DNA of 64,000 nt from Fretibacterium fastidiosum (GTDB lineage: Bacteria; Synergistota; Synergistia; Synergistales; Aminobacteriaceae): assembly GCF_964642095.1 (NCBI RefSeq), contig NZ_OZ209244.1, positions 930,001 to 994,000 of the forward strand, given 5' to 3'. Shown piece by piece: positions 35,043-43,205 of this stretch. A program made the position numbers and the translations under genes. Positions within the stretch are counted from its first letter, which is position 1; each line of letters opens with the position of its first letter. The notes below the pieces were generated by a model, which saw only the letters and a list, made by a program, of their open reading frames with translations, made no database searches and was not told the DNA's origin.

Positions 35043-36278
35043 TTACATCCAGGGGAGCCCGCTGCGGCCCTCGCTGCGGTGAATGAAGAACTCCATGCAG
35101 TGGACCAGGGCGCTCTCGCCGCCCAGGGAGCCGCTCTTGGTGATGAGGGGGAGGCCGTCGAAGGGGCCGCCCACCAGCGTCGTGAGGGTGATCCCCTCCT
35201 GGATCTCCCGCTCCAGGGCCACGTTCTCGGCGCGGGCTCGCTGGGCGATGCGGGCGGCGCAGTCCCCTCCCGCCACGCAGAGTCCGCCGATCCTCGCGTG
35301 GCCCATGATCTCGCGGGTGGTGTTCGCCATCAGGTCCAAGAATCCCTCCACGTCCTCGTTGGGGTAGCGACCGCGGATGAAGCGTCCCTCCTCGTCCTTC
35401 GCCACCAGCAGGATGGACTGCCCGCAGCGCAAAAGCGGGTCCGCCAGCTCCGCGGTGAGGGGGAGCACCGCCTCCGCCCGGTCGCCGTTCAGGCCCGCGA
35501 TGCTGACGGGGATGGTCTTGACGTACCCCTGATCGACCAGCTGGCGCGCCTGGCGAAGGCTTCTGGGGTGGGCCGTCCCCACGACGAAGACGAAGGACTT
35601 CGGAGCGGTGGCCAGGGCGTTGGCCAGGCCGACGGACCCGACCCACAGGACGTCCTTGACGGAGCGGGCCTTCAGGACGCCGCTGACGATGAGGCGCAGG
35701 TCCTCGTCGTTCTCGGCGTCGAAGCAATAGCAGCCGTCCTGGGCCACGACCTCCGCCGTCCTCTGGGTGCGGATATCCTCCCGCGAGACCTCCCTGGGGT
35801 CCATCCCGGACTCCCGGAGGAGTTTCGCCACGGCGGCGGAGCTCGCCGGGTGGGCGGTGGTGGCCGTCTGGGGGGACATGGGCTCCTGCCGGTCCAGGTG
35901 CAGGGTCCCCTCCTCCACGGCCTTGCGGCTCCTGGAGAAGGCGGAGGCCACGACGATGCAGTCGAACTTCAGCGTGGCGGCAGCGGCGCGGAGCTCAGGG
36001 CCCACGTTGCCCCGAAGGCCCGGCTCGATGCGCTTGAAGAAGGCCGCGCTCTCCTTCCAGGGCAAAAGGTCGCGGGCTACGTTCTCAACTCTCTGGGCGG
36101 CGCGTTCCGGGGACAGGAAGAACGTTTCCATGTCCAGGGCCACGGCGGAGTACTTGCGCAGGGCGCCCATGGAGCCGGGGTCCAGCGTCACCGCGGCGTT
36201 GTACCCGCCGTTCATGAACTTCGCCGCGATCTCTACGGCGCCGGTGTAGTCGTCTGCAATGATCACATAGTCGAACAC
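35043..36278 (-). CDS. Four-carbon acid sugar kinase family (DUF1537/OtnK-like) protein
   Basis: A 411-residue protein. It begins FDYVIIADDYTGAVEIA, matching the DDxTG motif of the N-terminal substrate-binding domain. A C-terminal nucleotide-binding domain has LCVAGGDCAARIA and LVGGPFDGLPLITKSGSLGG, the 'KSGxFG' region of these kinases. Family members phosphorylate erythronate, threonate or related C4 acids. No isomerase, aldolase or epimerase partner is adjacent, so the substrate is open. GTG start with GGAGGGA upstream. Confidence 0.85.
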   Translation of the reverse strand: MFDYVIIADDYTGAVEIAAKFMNGGYNAAVTLDPGSMGALRKYSAVALDMETFFLSPERAAQRVENVARDLLPWKESAAFFKRIEPGLRGNVGPELRAAAATLKFDCIVVASAFSRSRKAVEEGTLHLDRQEPMSPQTATTAHPASSAAVAKLLRESGMDPREVSREDIRTQRTAEVVAQDGCYCFDAENDEDLRLIVSGVLKARSVKDVLWVGSVGLANALATAPKSFVFVVGTAHPRSLRQARQLVDQGYVKTIPVSIAGLNGDRAEAVLPLTAELADPLLRCGQSILLVAKDEEGRFIRGRYPNEDVEGFLDLMANTTREIMGHARIGGLCVAGGDCAARIAQRARAENVALEREIQEGITLTTLVGGPFDGLPLITKSGSLGGESALVHCMEFFIHRSEGRSGLPWM

Positions 36279-36347
36279 AAGGATCCCTCCTGAATGGCTC
36301 GGCAGCCGCCCGCAGGGCGGCGGGTTCGATGCCGTAAAGATAATTAT

Positions 36348-36601
36348 GGAAGCGCTGATTAATCTTCAAAAGTTGTTGAAAGCAATCAAGGAGCATCGAA
36401 CAAAGGATATCCTTCAGCGCTTCCCTAAATTTTTAAAATGGGGCTACGCCCCCCACTTCGGGGAGCCTTCCGGCTGCCGTTCGCTAACGCTCACGGGCCG
36501 TCAGTCCCAATCCCCACGCGCTTCGCGCGGCCTGATGAAGTTTCAGACACTGAAGGGAGCCCATACGGTTGACAGTTCTCAACAACTTAATCAGTGTTTC
36601 C
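36348..36601. mobile_element. Family B small TIR element (copy 1) with TTAT target duplication
   Basis: A 254-bp stretch bounded by GGAAGCGCTGATTAA (36348-36362) and TTAATCAGTGTTTCC (36587-36601), inverted repeats matching at 13 of 15 positions. Four-base direct repeats TTAT flank it (36344-36347 and 36602-36605). The interior has an internal GGAAGCGCTGA/TCAGCGCTTCC palindrome and one three-hairpin module on the minus strand (36451-36496). No convincing coding frame: changes against copy 2 are mostly non-synonymous in the one open frame. It abuts the stop codon of the TerB_N gene. The bases 36279-36347 to its left contain a GC-rich hairpin only. Confidence 0.75.
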
Positions 36602-38620
36602 TTATGAGTTTCTGAAGAGCGGCGACAGGGTCTTGAGGAGGGCCTCGCCCCGCTCCAGCGGCGCGCGCTCCTCGTAGGGTGGCGGGGCGGCGGGGGAGAC
36701 GTTCAGGACGCCGCACACCCTCTCCCGCAGGGCCTGCTCCTCCGCCTGGGTTTGGGGAAGGAAGCTCAGGAAGTCGAACAGGAAGTTGCGCAGGTTGGCC
36801 AGCTCCTCTCCCTGAAGCCAGAATCGGATGAGCTCTCCGTAGTGCTCGGCGGGGCGGGGGGCGGGGACGTCCAGGAGCCCCTGGGCCTCCAGTCGGACGT
36901 TGTCCTCCGTGGAGAGGGAGAAGTAGTGGTTCAGGCGCTGCCGCAGCGGCTCGAAGAGCTTCCGGCTCCGGACCTCCATCAGGGCACAGAGGAGGTCCAG
37001 CAGGAAGGAGGCCGCGAGGTAATCCTGCGAGGGCCTGGCCCCAAGCTCCAGGGGCAGGAGGAGGATCGGATCCTCCCATCGGTAGTCCCAGCCGGACAGC
37101 CCCAGGTTGGGCAGGATCTGGTAGCCCTCCACCTGGGCCGTCTCCACCATGCTCTTTCGGTCCCCCCCGTGAACCTTCTCCGTCGAAAGGTCGAGGCCCA
37201 TCAGCGCACCCAGCGCGCCCAGGGTGGAGGTCAGGGGACCGTCGCCGCGGTCCTGCCTCAGGGCCTCGACGAAGCCCTCGAAGTCGGGCCGTCCCTCCAG
37301 GCTCTCCGCCGCGGTCTTTGGCTGGCGGGGTGTCAGGTCGGCGACGAAGTCCCGCCACACGGCGACGAGGGGGTCGAAGACGCCGAGGTCCTCGAAGAAA
37401 TTGGGCAGCTCCACCACGCCGCTTGCGGCCTCCTTCTTCGCGTCCAGGGAAGGGTTCGTGGGGACGTAGGCGAAGGTGAAGGTGGTCCTGGGCTTTTGGA
37501 GGATCAACCCGCCGTTCGTGGCTTCCTTGTAGAGCGGCGTGAACTTTTGAAGGAGCTCGTCGGAGTGGGCGACCTTCGGCGGCCTTTCGCCCAGGGCGGC
37601 GATCTGAAGCCTCTCCGACGTGCGCATCAGGGTGAAGGCCACTGCGGAGGGCAGGGGGAGCTTCGAGTTGGCGTAGGCCCCCAGGAGCAGGGTCAAGAGC
37701 TCGTCGGGCACGACGAGGAGCTTCTTGCAGAAGCTCAGGAGCTCGTCCTCCGACAGCCAGATCTTGACGGCCAGCCACGTGATGAAGTGGATGAGGTTCG
37801 TCAGAACGGCGTCCCAGCGGATCAGGGGCAGCAGGCGAAAGGCCTCCGCAAGGCACAGGCCCATGTCCAGCCGGTCCGCGATGACGCGCCGCTCCAGGCC
37901 GTACAGCCACAGGGAGGGGTAGCAGAGGTGGAGGGGGGGCTGAATGCGTCCGCCCGCGAGCCACGTCAGGTAGACGCCCCGCTGAAGGGGCGTCATCTCG
38001 GCGTAGGAGACGGCGCCGTCGGCGGGGAGGGGAGCGCCCTCCTGCGGGTACTCCACCGGCAGGACGACGTCGATGCAGCAGGGGTCCTTGACGGAGCTGG
38101 GGCCGTCGGACCAGTAGGTCACCGGCCCGAGGATGACGAGGTCCCCCACCTGCAGCGAGCCCGTACGGCCGCACCAGCGCAGGAGGGCGGCGGAGGGCTT
38201 CGCCTTCTTCGGAGGTTCGGCCGAGGAGCCATAGGCGTAGGGGGAGTCCTCGCCGAGGGTCGCGGGCGCGGCGGCCGAATAGGTGGCGCTCCCCACCGCG
38301 TTGGGGGAGCTGATGGGCTTTGCGGCCAGGACCGTGTCACAGGGGACGACCTCCTCCTGGAGGACGGCGATGCCGGATTTCTCCTGCGGCTCCGGAGCCT
38401 TGGGTTGGGGCGCAGCCTCCTCCGCCGGAGCTTCAGGGGCCTTGACGTCGGGCGGACCGATCTCGAGCCGATCCTCCTCGAGCGCTTCGGGGGGCGCGGC
38501 CTGGAGCGGCTCCTGTGGGACTGCCTCCTGTTGGGGCTGCGGGTGCTGGCGCGCCTGCTGCTTCTTGAGCAGCGCGCCGAACGCAACGGCCACAAAGATC
38601 CCCAGCACCAGGTAGAACAA
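36602..38620 (-). CDS. TerB_N-domain membrane-anchored protein of unknown function
   Basis: A 672-residue protein with one N-terminal membrane helix (FYLVLGIFVAVAFGALL), a long Pro/Glu/Ala-rich linker (about 20-140) and a TerB_N-like domain (about 160-270) recognised by SYAEMTPLQRGVYLTWLAGG and LWLYGLERRVI. The rest is helical and may include a diverged TerB/TerB_C region near the C terminus. TerB_N proteins are linked to tellurite-resistance-type and envelope-stress or phage-response systems, but no ter genes or helicase partner lie nearby. The TTG start is preceded by GGAGGG. The stop codon lies exactly at the edge of a family B element. Confidence 0.7.
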   Translation of the reverse strand: MFYLVLGIFVAVAFGALLKKQQARQHPQPQQEAVPQEPLQAAPPEALEEDRLEIGPPDVKAPEAPAEEAAPQPKAPEPQEKSGIAVLQEEVVPCDTVLAAKPISSPNAVGSATYSAAAPATLGEDSPYAYGSSAEPPKKAKPSAALLRWCGRTGSLQVGDLVILGPVTYWSDGPSSVKDPCCIDVVLPVEYPQEGAPLPADGAVSYAEMTPLQRGVYLTWLAGGRIQPPLHLCYPSLWLYGLERRVIADRLDMGLCLAEAFRLLPLIRWDAVLTNLIHFITWLAVKIWLSEDELLSFCKKLLVVPDELLTLLLGAYANSKLPLPSAVAFTLMRTSERLQIAALGERPPKVAHSDELLQKFTPLYKEATNGGLILQKPRTTFTFAYVPTNPSLDAKKEAASGVVELPNFFEDLGVFDPLVAVWRDFVADLTPRQPKTAAESLEGRPDFEGFVEALRQDRGDGPLTSTLGALGALMGLDLSTEKVHGGDRKSMVETAQVEGYQILPNLGLSGWDYRWEDPILLLPLELGARPSQDYLAASFLLDLLCALMEVRSRKLFEPLRQRLNHYFSLSTEDNVRLEAQGLLDVPAPRPAEHYGELIRFWLQGEELANLRNFLFDFLSFLPQTQAEEQALRERVCGVLNVSPAAPPPYEERAPLERGEALLKTLSPLFRNS

Positions 38621-38667
38621 CTTCGCTCCCTCCCCTTCGTCGCTTCGTCACGATAGACGTATCCTTT

Positions 38668-38745
38668 ATTATACCCGCCGCGCCCAAAGAGGCCGCGTCT
38701 TTTCGGAACTTCGTCGGAGCGGACGGGTCCTTTTCGTTTTATAAT
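38668..38745. promoter_or_regulatory. Divergent -10 elements between the TerB_N and DUF3343 genes
   Basis: A perfect TATAAT lies on the minus strand at 38668-38673, about 48 bases before the TerB_N start. Another perfect TATAAT lies on the plus strand at 38740-38745, about 46 bases before the DUF3343 start. Neither has a consensus -35, so each is only a candidate promoter. Confidence 0.4.
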
Positions 38746-38790
38746 GAGGGTCGTGGCAGCAAGGACACTTGATAAAGGAGTGGTTTAGGA

Positions 38791-39015
38791 TTGAGCTGCA
38801 TCGCAACCTTCAAGACGACCAGCATGGCGCTGATGTTCGAGCGGACCTGCCGCGGCGCGGGGATCTCGGCCCGCATCGCCCCGGTGCCGCGCAAGCTGTC
38901 CTCCAGCTGCGGGCTGGCCTGCGAGTTTCCCTGCGAGGCGTTGGAGACGGTGGAGTCGCTTGCTGCGGACCACAGGATCGACGTGGCCGCCGTTCACGAC
39001 CTGGAGAAGCTCTAG
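38791..39015 (+). CDS. DUF3343 (putative Se/S carrier-like) small protein
   Basis: A 74-residue protein matching the DUF3343 pattern: a strand-helix with TTSMALMFERTCRGAGI, then the conserved IAPVPRKLSSSCGLACEF containing a Cys-Gly pair. Members are small anaerobe proteins, sometimes linked to selenium or sulfur transfer. TTG start with GGAG ten bases upstream. Its TAG overlaps the TAG of the convergent DUF2156 gene within the tetranucleotide CTAG. No selenium genes are nearby. Confidence 0.75.
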   Translation: MSCIATFKTTSMALMFERTCRGAGISARIAPVPRKLSSSCGLACEFPCEALETVESLAADHRIDVAAVHDLEKL

Positions 39016-39917
39016 CGGGTTTCGGCCGGGCGTCCCTTGAGGTGCACGCCGTACTTCTTCAGCATGTCCGTCGGGCCGTAGGACAGCTTGGAGGCGCGGA
39101 GCCCCTCCTCGCCCATGTCCTCCTCCCGGTTGACCCAGTCGTACCCGGCGCCCTGGTTTTTGAGGAAGAGCTGGTTGATGGCCTGGTAGCTCCCGGCGTA
39201 CTCGCCGAAGGCCTTCTCGAAGCGGATGTCGAGGGTCCGGCTGTCCAGCTCCTCCGCGATGGTGTAGGCGACGATCTCATCCTCCACCTTCAGGATGCCT
39301 CCCAGGAAGGGAAAGTCGTCCCAGCGCTCCAGGGCGGCGCGGATGGCCAGGTCCTCGTCGTAGAGTGAAACCGTCTCGTCCTCCGTCATGGTGCTGTCGC
39401 GATGCGCGCGCCACCGCTCCTGAAACTCCATGACGGCAGGAAAGTCCTCCGGGAGCATGGGGACGTATTCCCACTCGTAACTCGATGAAAAGGCCCGGAC
39501 GCGGTTGCGCTTGTGGGCGTACTTCTTGCCCTTGAGCTCGATGAGCTCCGGCACGGAGTAGACGTATTCCCACTGGTCCCGGTCCTCCTCCACCTCCAGA
39601 ACTTCCTCGAGGTCCTCCGGGATGAGCTGCACGACCCCCTCCGGAACGTCGAAGAGGGCTTCCTCCAAGGCGAAGTGCTCCAGGGTGCGGTGCCAGTCGA
39701 ACCGGGTCCAGTCCCCGACGGGCCCGCAGATCCCCGGCTTCGGCCCTCTGGAGCGCAGCCAGTAGAGGGTTCCATCGAAGGCCAGGTCGATGGGGACGCT
39801 TTCCAGCCACCCCCACAGGCCGAAAAATGAATACTCCGCGTAGTGGACGGGGCATCGTTCAAAACAGGAGGTGTAGCTCTCCTTGTCCTCCCAGGCGATG
39901 GGCTTGAATTGGAGCAT
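39012..39917 (-). CDS. DUF2156 family protein (PG lysyltransferase C-terminal-like)
   Basis: A 301-residue soluble protein built of two GNAT-like halves. KYAHKRNRVRAFSSSYEWEY (about residue 130) and the C-terminal INQLFLKNQGAGYDWVNREEDMG are typical DUF2156 motifs, the latter resembling the acceptor-binding segment of aminoacyl-phospholipid synthases. Members of this stand-alone group have no settled function. It ends convergently with DUF3343, sharing four bases. Confidence 0.8.
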   Translation of the reverse strand: MLQFKPIAWEDKESYTSCFERCPVHYAEYSFFGLWGWLESVPIDLAFDGTLYWLRSRGPKPGICGPVGDWTRFDWHRTLEHFALEEALFDVPEGVVQLIPEDLEEVLEVEEDRDQWEYVYSVPELIELKGKKYAHKRNRVRAFSSSYEWEYVPMLPEDFPAVMEFQERWRAHRDSTMTEDETVSLYDEDLAIRAALERWDDFPFLGGILKVEDEIVAYTIAEELDSRTLDIRFEKAFGEYAGSYQAINQLFLKNQGAGYDWVNREEDMGEEGLRASKLSYGPTDMLKKYGVHLKGRPAETR

Positions 39918-39992
39918 TGTTTCTCTACCTTCCTTACGGCGGGCACGACGTGCCCTGACTGTGCGGGCGGTTGAGCGTCCGAGAAGAGCAAG

Positions 39993-40021
39993 AAAAAAGC
40001 GGCTCGGACGGCCGCCTTTTT
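39993..40021 (-). terminator. Intrinsic terminator downstream of HU
   Basis: Stem GCGGC/GCCGC with a seven-base loop; on the minus strand it is followed by six T residues, and A/T tracts on both sides would let it work in either direction. It lies 23 bases beyond the HU stop. Confidence 0.75.
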
Positions 40022-40043
40022 CTCGTGCTGCAGGTTGCAGGGA

Positions 40044-40346
40044 CTACTTCGCCTTTTTCTTGCCCTTGATTGCAAGAACTTTCTCCTTGAGATCCTTGCC
40101 GGGGCGGAAGACGGGCACCTTCTTGGCGGGGATCTTGACGACCTTGGTGGGATCCTGAGGGTTGCGGCCCTCGCGCGCCGCGCGCTCCTTCACCTCGAAG
40201 ACGCCAAACCCCACGAAGGTGCACTTCTCACCTCTGGAAAGAGCGCCTTCGATGGAAGCAAACACTTCCTCCACGACGGGGACGACGTCCTTCTTCTTCA
40301 GAAGAAGCTTCTCCGCAATCGCATCAATAAGTTCCGCTTTGGTCAT
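40044..40346 (-). CDS. HU-family DNA-binding protein
   Basis: A 100-residue histone-like protein. It begins MTKAELIDAIAEKLLLKKKD; the DNA-bending beta-arm region contains GFGVFEVKERAAREGRNPQ and ends in the conserved NPQD/PTKVVKIPAKKVPVFRPGKDLK. A Lys-rich tail follows. HU bends DNA and assists origin opening. A consensus promoter lies upstream and a terminator downstream, so it is probably a single-gene unit. Confidence 0.97.
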   Translation of the reverse strand: MTKAELIDAIAEKLLLKKKDVVPVVEEVFASIEGALSRGEKCTFVGFGVFEVKERAAREGRNPQDPTKVVKIPAKKVPVFRPGKDLKEKVLAIKGKKKAK

Positions 40347-40377
40347 TGCTTACGCCTCCAAACAAAGATTTTCCTGC

Positions 40378-40405
40378 ATTTTATCAGCCTTTACGAAATA
40401 TGCAA
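40378..40405 (-). promoter_or_regulatory. Sigma70 promoter for HU
   Basis: On the minus strand a -35 box TTGCAT (40400-40405) and -10 box TAAAAT (40378-40383) are spaced by 16 bases. The leader is about 25 bases, with GGAGG just before the HU start. Confidence 0.65.
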
Positions 40406-40915
40406 GGCCTTTTTTGAATTTAAAGGACCATGTCGCAAGACTTTAGGGGTTTTAAAATTGATTTAAGTATAAATACTTAGTTTTGTCGTCCTCCTCCCCT
40501 CTCAGCCGCTTTAGTTCAAGAGGTATTGATAAAAGGGCAGTAAAGGTTAATCTCTTTGTACGCTTAAATGGATCTAAAATAATATATTTATTGTTATAGT
40601 ATTAATGAATAATAATTTTTTTAAGGTGAAGTTGTCGTTATTTTCTGGATGGTATGAGGCTTGACTACAGTCCCTTCACTATAGGGGTTCTAAAGGGTTG
40701 CCTGTGGGCCCGCTGTGTTCCGGTCATCCACAAAGTTAATCACATATCCACATAAGTTATGCACATTTTCCTTTAAGCTTCGATCTGGGAAAATTGGATA
40801 TCGAATCTCCTGGAATCTCTGAAACGTAGATGAAAATCCATTTTGGCAAAAATTTGATTCCGATTGACGAAAACTTCTGCAGGATGATCAAGCTATCTTT
40901 AATTGGAGCCAACTA
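40406..40915. other. AT-rich gene-free tract with DnaA-box-like sites
   Basis: No gene is supported. The stretch 40569-40622 is nearly pure A/T. Three near-consensus DnaA boxes cluster within 42 bases: TCATCCACA (40724-40732), ATATCCACA (40744-40752) and TTATGCACA (40757-40765), each one base from TTATCCACA. The composition contrasts sharply with neighbouring genes. Confidence 0.55.
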
Positions 40916-41109
40916 ATGCAGGCAACGAAAGAAATGAGAGAGATGAAACTCGACATTAAGTTCCGTTTAAGAATAATCTGTTTAATTCCCTATCTCATTT
41001 GTGCGATGGAAGCGCTTCGAGCCAGTGAGCCGAGAGAGGCATTTTCAAGCGTAACGGGCATTTTTCAGCCCTGGGGTTACCCTCTTGAAAAAGACTCCAA
41101 TCCGCAGTT

Positions 41110-41245
41110 TGTGGCGACTCGATCGAGGATCAAGCCCGTCGTTGCACAAGTTAACCCGACTCTGACTTTGCACCCATCCTGCACGTTAGAAAACGCAAAA
41201 ACCCTTGCCCCAAATGTGAAAACTTTTCCTGTGGATTTGGGAAGG
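41110..41245 (+). repeat. Family C degenerate dispersed repeat, copy 1
   Basis: About 130 bp sharing with three other window copies the core CCCGTCGTTGCACAAGTTAA and a downstream block reading AAAACGCAAAAACC then GTGAAAACTTTTCC. An open frame (40916-41365) runs through it, but its predicted sequence has no recognisable domain and is made largely of repeat, so it is not called as a gene. Divergence between copies is high. Confidence 0.55.
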
Positions 41246-41365
41246 GTCAGATACTTCGCCTCAACTTTCTCCTTTGAAAGGGGAGGTGTCCCGAGGGGCA
41301 AGAGGGTTGTTTATACGCTCCAACAGCCTCCACCCTTGCTGTCGTGCGGCATCCTTTCTTTTTGA

Positions 41366-41867
41366 GAGATGAAGACACGATGTTCTCTCTCTCATCTCTT
41401 GAAACGATTTGATAATTGTGAAATTCTATCGTCTGATTTAAATTTGACGAAGGCTTTGCTATTGAGGCATTGATGAATGGATTGAATGGAAGGTCAGCTT
41501 GGGGGGATTTTAGTGTGATTTCGCTTTCAGAGCATTTTTGGATGAAACGACCTTTGAAATCACAACAAAGAAATACATAACAGTACGTCAAACAGGGCGA
41601 ATAAAATAACGAAGGATACTCGCCACATCGAACGGATGCAAGATCGGAGTTGGGTTGACCTGTATAGTGGACGGGATTGATCCTCAACAAGGCCGTCGAA
41701 TTCTTCGGATTGGAAAACGTTGATTTGTCTTGAGCTTTTCAACAAGTAGAATATGCAAGGAGAAAAACGAGCTCCTACTGAAAGCAATTCGTTGATATCA
41801 ACCGCAGCACCCGATGGAGTGTGCAGAGAGTAAGGGTTTGTTTGAGTGAAATTATCTGATTCTGCCA
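41366..41867. other. Gene-poor AT-rich tract left of parS
   Basis: About 500 bases of low GC. A 102-codon minus-strand frame (41560-41868) starts at the base adjoining parS, has a hydrophobic C terminus and no recognisable domain or good ribosome binding site; it is not supported as a gene. Confidence 0.4.
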
Positions 41868-41883
41868 TGTTTCACGTGAAACA
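41868..41883. promoter_or_regulatory. parS centromere-like ParB binding site
   Basis: The 16-base perfect palindrome TGTTTCACGTGAAACA differs by one base from the Bacillus parS consensus TGTTCCACGTGAAACA and retains full symmetry. parS sites cluster close to oriC and recruit ParB and SMC for chromosome segregation. This one is about 12 kb from the dnaA-dnaN origin. parA/parB genes are not in the window. No second copy was found. Confidence 0.85.
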
Positions 41884-42034
41884 TTCAGGAGCTGTGAAAA
41901 AGAGAAACAAGTTAGATGGTGAATGGTCTATAGCTCAAAGATGTCTTTCTAAAGGTTAATCAAAATAAGTTGCCTCTCTTAGAGAAAATGACTTCTCGTA
42001 CTTCCAAGTGGGAGGAGCGGGGCGCAGTTTTGCC

Positions 42035-42276
42035 GAAATTTCAGAAAGCACGTAGGGATTGGGACTGACGGCCCGTGAGCGCCAGCGAACGGCAGCCGGA
42101 AGGCTCCCCGAAGTGGGGGACTGACGGCCCGTGAGCAAGGGCGAATGGCAGCCGGAAAGCTCCCCGAAGTGGGGGTGTAGCCCCATTTTAAAATTTCAGG
42201 GAAGCGCTGAAAGATACCCCTTGTTTGATGCTCCTTGATTACTCTCAACAACTTTTGAAGATTAATCAGCGCTTCC
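42035..42276. mobile_element. Family B small TIR element (copy 2), with duplicated hairpin module
   Basis: The right end, TTAATCAGCGCTTCC (42262-42276), is the exact reverse complement of the left end of copy 1 at 36348, and about 105 bp inside it match at roughly 90 percent. The left end is degenerate near 42035. It contains two tandem three-hairpin modules (hairpin 1 at 42073-42092 and 42129-42148) where copy 1 has one. The second module has ATGG instead of ACGG in its right arm, which keeps pairing through G-U. Confidence 0.7.
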
Positions 42277-42313
42277 TTAACATGCCGCAACCGTCAGGGA
42301 GCAGCCCAATCTA

Positions 42314-42450
42314 CGGGTTGCGATGGCTTTATCGTGGAGCACGCCAGTCGTTGTACAGGTTAAGTCGACTTTGACCTTTCAGCCGTCGGATGCGGCAAAA
42401 ACGTGCAAAACCGGTGTCCGCTGCACGTTAAAACTTTACCTGAGGATTGG
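42314..42450 (+). repeat. Family C degenerate dispersed repeat, copy 2
   Basis: Contains GTCGTTGTACAGGTTAAGTC, then GCGGCAAAAACGTGCAAAACC and GCACGTTAAAACTTTACC, in the same order as the other copies. It follows the family B element directly. Confidence 0.55.
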
Positions 42451-42506
42451 GGGAGAATCAACCATAAGGATATCTTTCAGAATTTTTCATAAATTTTAAT
42501 ATATAT

Positions 42507-42990
42507 GCCTCCATCGAGAGCCTTCCTGCTGCCGTTCGCTACCGCTCACGGGCCATCAGTCCCAGCCCCTTCGGGGCAACCCCCCCTGCAGGGAGGCCTT
42601 TCTTTCCCTTTAGACGCAAATTGGTATGACAGCCCGTGAGTGTCCCGAACGACAGCAGGAAGGCTCCCCGAAGGGGAGGGGTGTTTTTCATAAGACGTGC
42701 CTGTCTGAGATTCCCCGTCAACGCCTCCACAAGGCAATCAATTGCCTTGCTTCGGCACAGCCGACCGACACGACGCCGACCGCCTGTCGGCGTCCGCAAG
42801 TCGTGTCGTCTGGCTGAGCTGCGGAAGTCCCCCGGACTTCCTTCGCCCTCAGCCGACCAACCGGCCGCCGCAATCCTCCCGAAAGATCGGCTTGCGTGAG
42901 GCCGGTCGTCTGGCCGAACCCCTCCGGTTCGCTGACGCGAACCACCTCCCCTTTCAGGGGAGGCAATCCATATTAAACGTGAATTGGTAT
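42507..42990. mobile_element. Family A TIR element (copy 2), rearranged
   Basis: Two ends are visible, TTAGACGCAAATTGGTAT (42610-42627) and TTAAACGTGAATTGGTAT (42973-42990), but they point the same way, so the left part (42507-42627) is inverted relative to copy 1. The right part (42628-42990) matches 6950-7221 closely except for about 90 extra bases. That insertion consists of hairpins: GACACGAC/GTCGTGTC (42767-42774, 42800-42807) enclosing GCCGAC/GTCGGC, and GGAAGTCC/GGACTTCC (42823-42841). Two three-hairpin modules are present (42532-42551 minus; a decayed one from 42634 plus). No gene. Confidence 0.7.
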
Positions 42991-43148
42991 CGGTCCTCCC
43001 TGCGGGGGAACTGACAACCCCTTCTCACAGTTAAAAAAGGCCGATCAGCATAAAATAAAGAGTATAAAAGAACTAACTTTAATTGACTTTTAGAGCAGGC
43101 GTACGCCCTTCAGGTCCGTTCAGGCTTAAAGCCACAGCCCGTGGACAC
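42991..43148. other. Short spacer before the slipin terminator
   Basis: No gene or clear site seen apart from A/T-rich sequence between the family A element and the terminator. Confidence 0.3.
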
Positions 43149-43174
43149 GAAAAAAGCGCCCGCAGGGGGCGCTT
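43149..43174 (-). terminator. Intrinsic terminator of the slipin gene
   Basis: Stem AAGCGCCC/GGGCGCTT with a five-base loop followed by TTTTTT on the minus strand, about 30 bases beyond the slipin stop. Confidence 0.85.
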
Positions 43175-43205
43175 AAACTGGTTTTCCACCCTATGGGGGC
43201 TGACG

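Noticed and set aside
36346..36615. A small plus-strand gene inside the family B element
   Set aside because: The corresponding frame in the other copy differs mostly by amino-acid-changing substitutions, so the conserved entity is DNA, not protein.
40916..41365. A 149-codon frame in the AT-rich island
   Set aside because: Its second half is the family C repeat and its end overlaps hairpin-like sequence; no domain is recognised and codon pattern is not convincing.
41560..41868. A 102-codon minus-strand frame beginning at parS
   Set aside because: No ribosome binding site, no domain, and the start abuts the parS palindrome. Possible but unsupported.
42060..42180. A CRISPR array, suggested by tandem repeats
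   Set aside because: Only two tandem units, without regular spacers or cas genes; they are the hairpin modules of the family B element.
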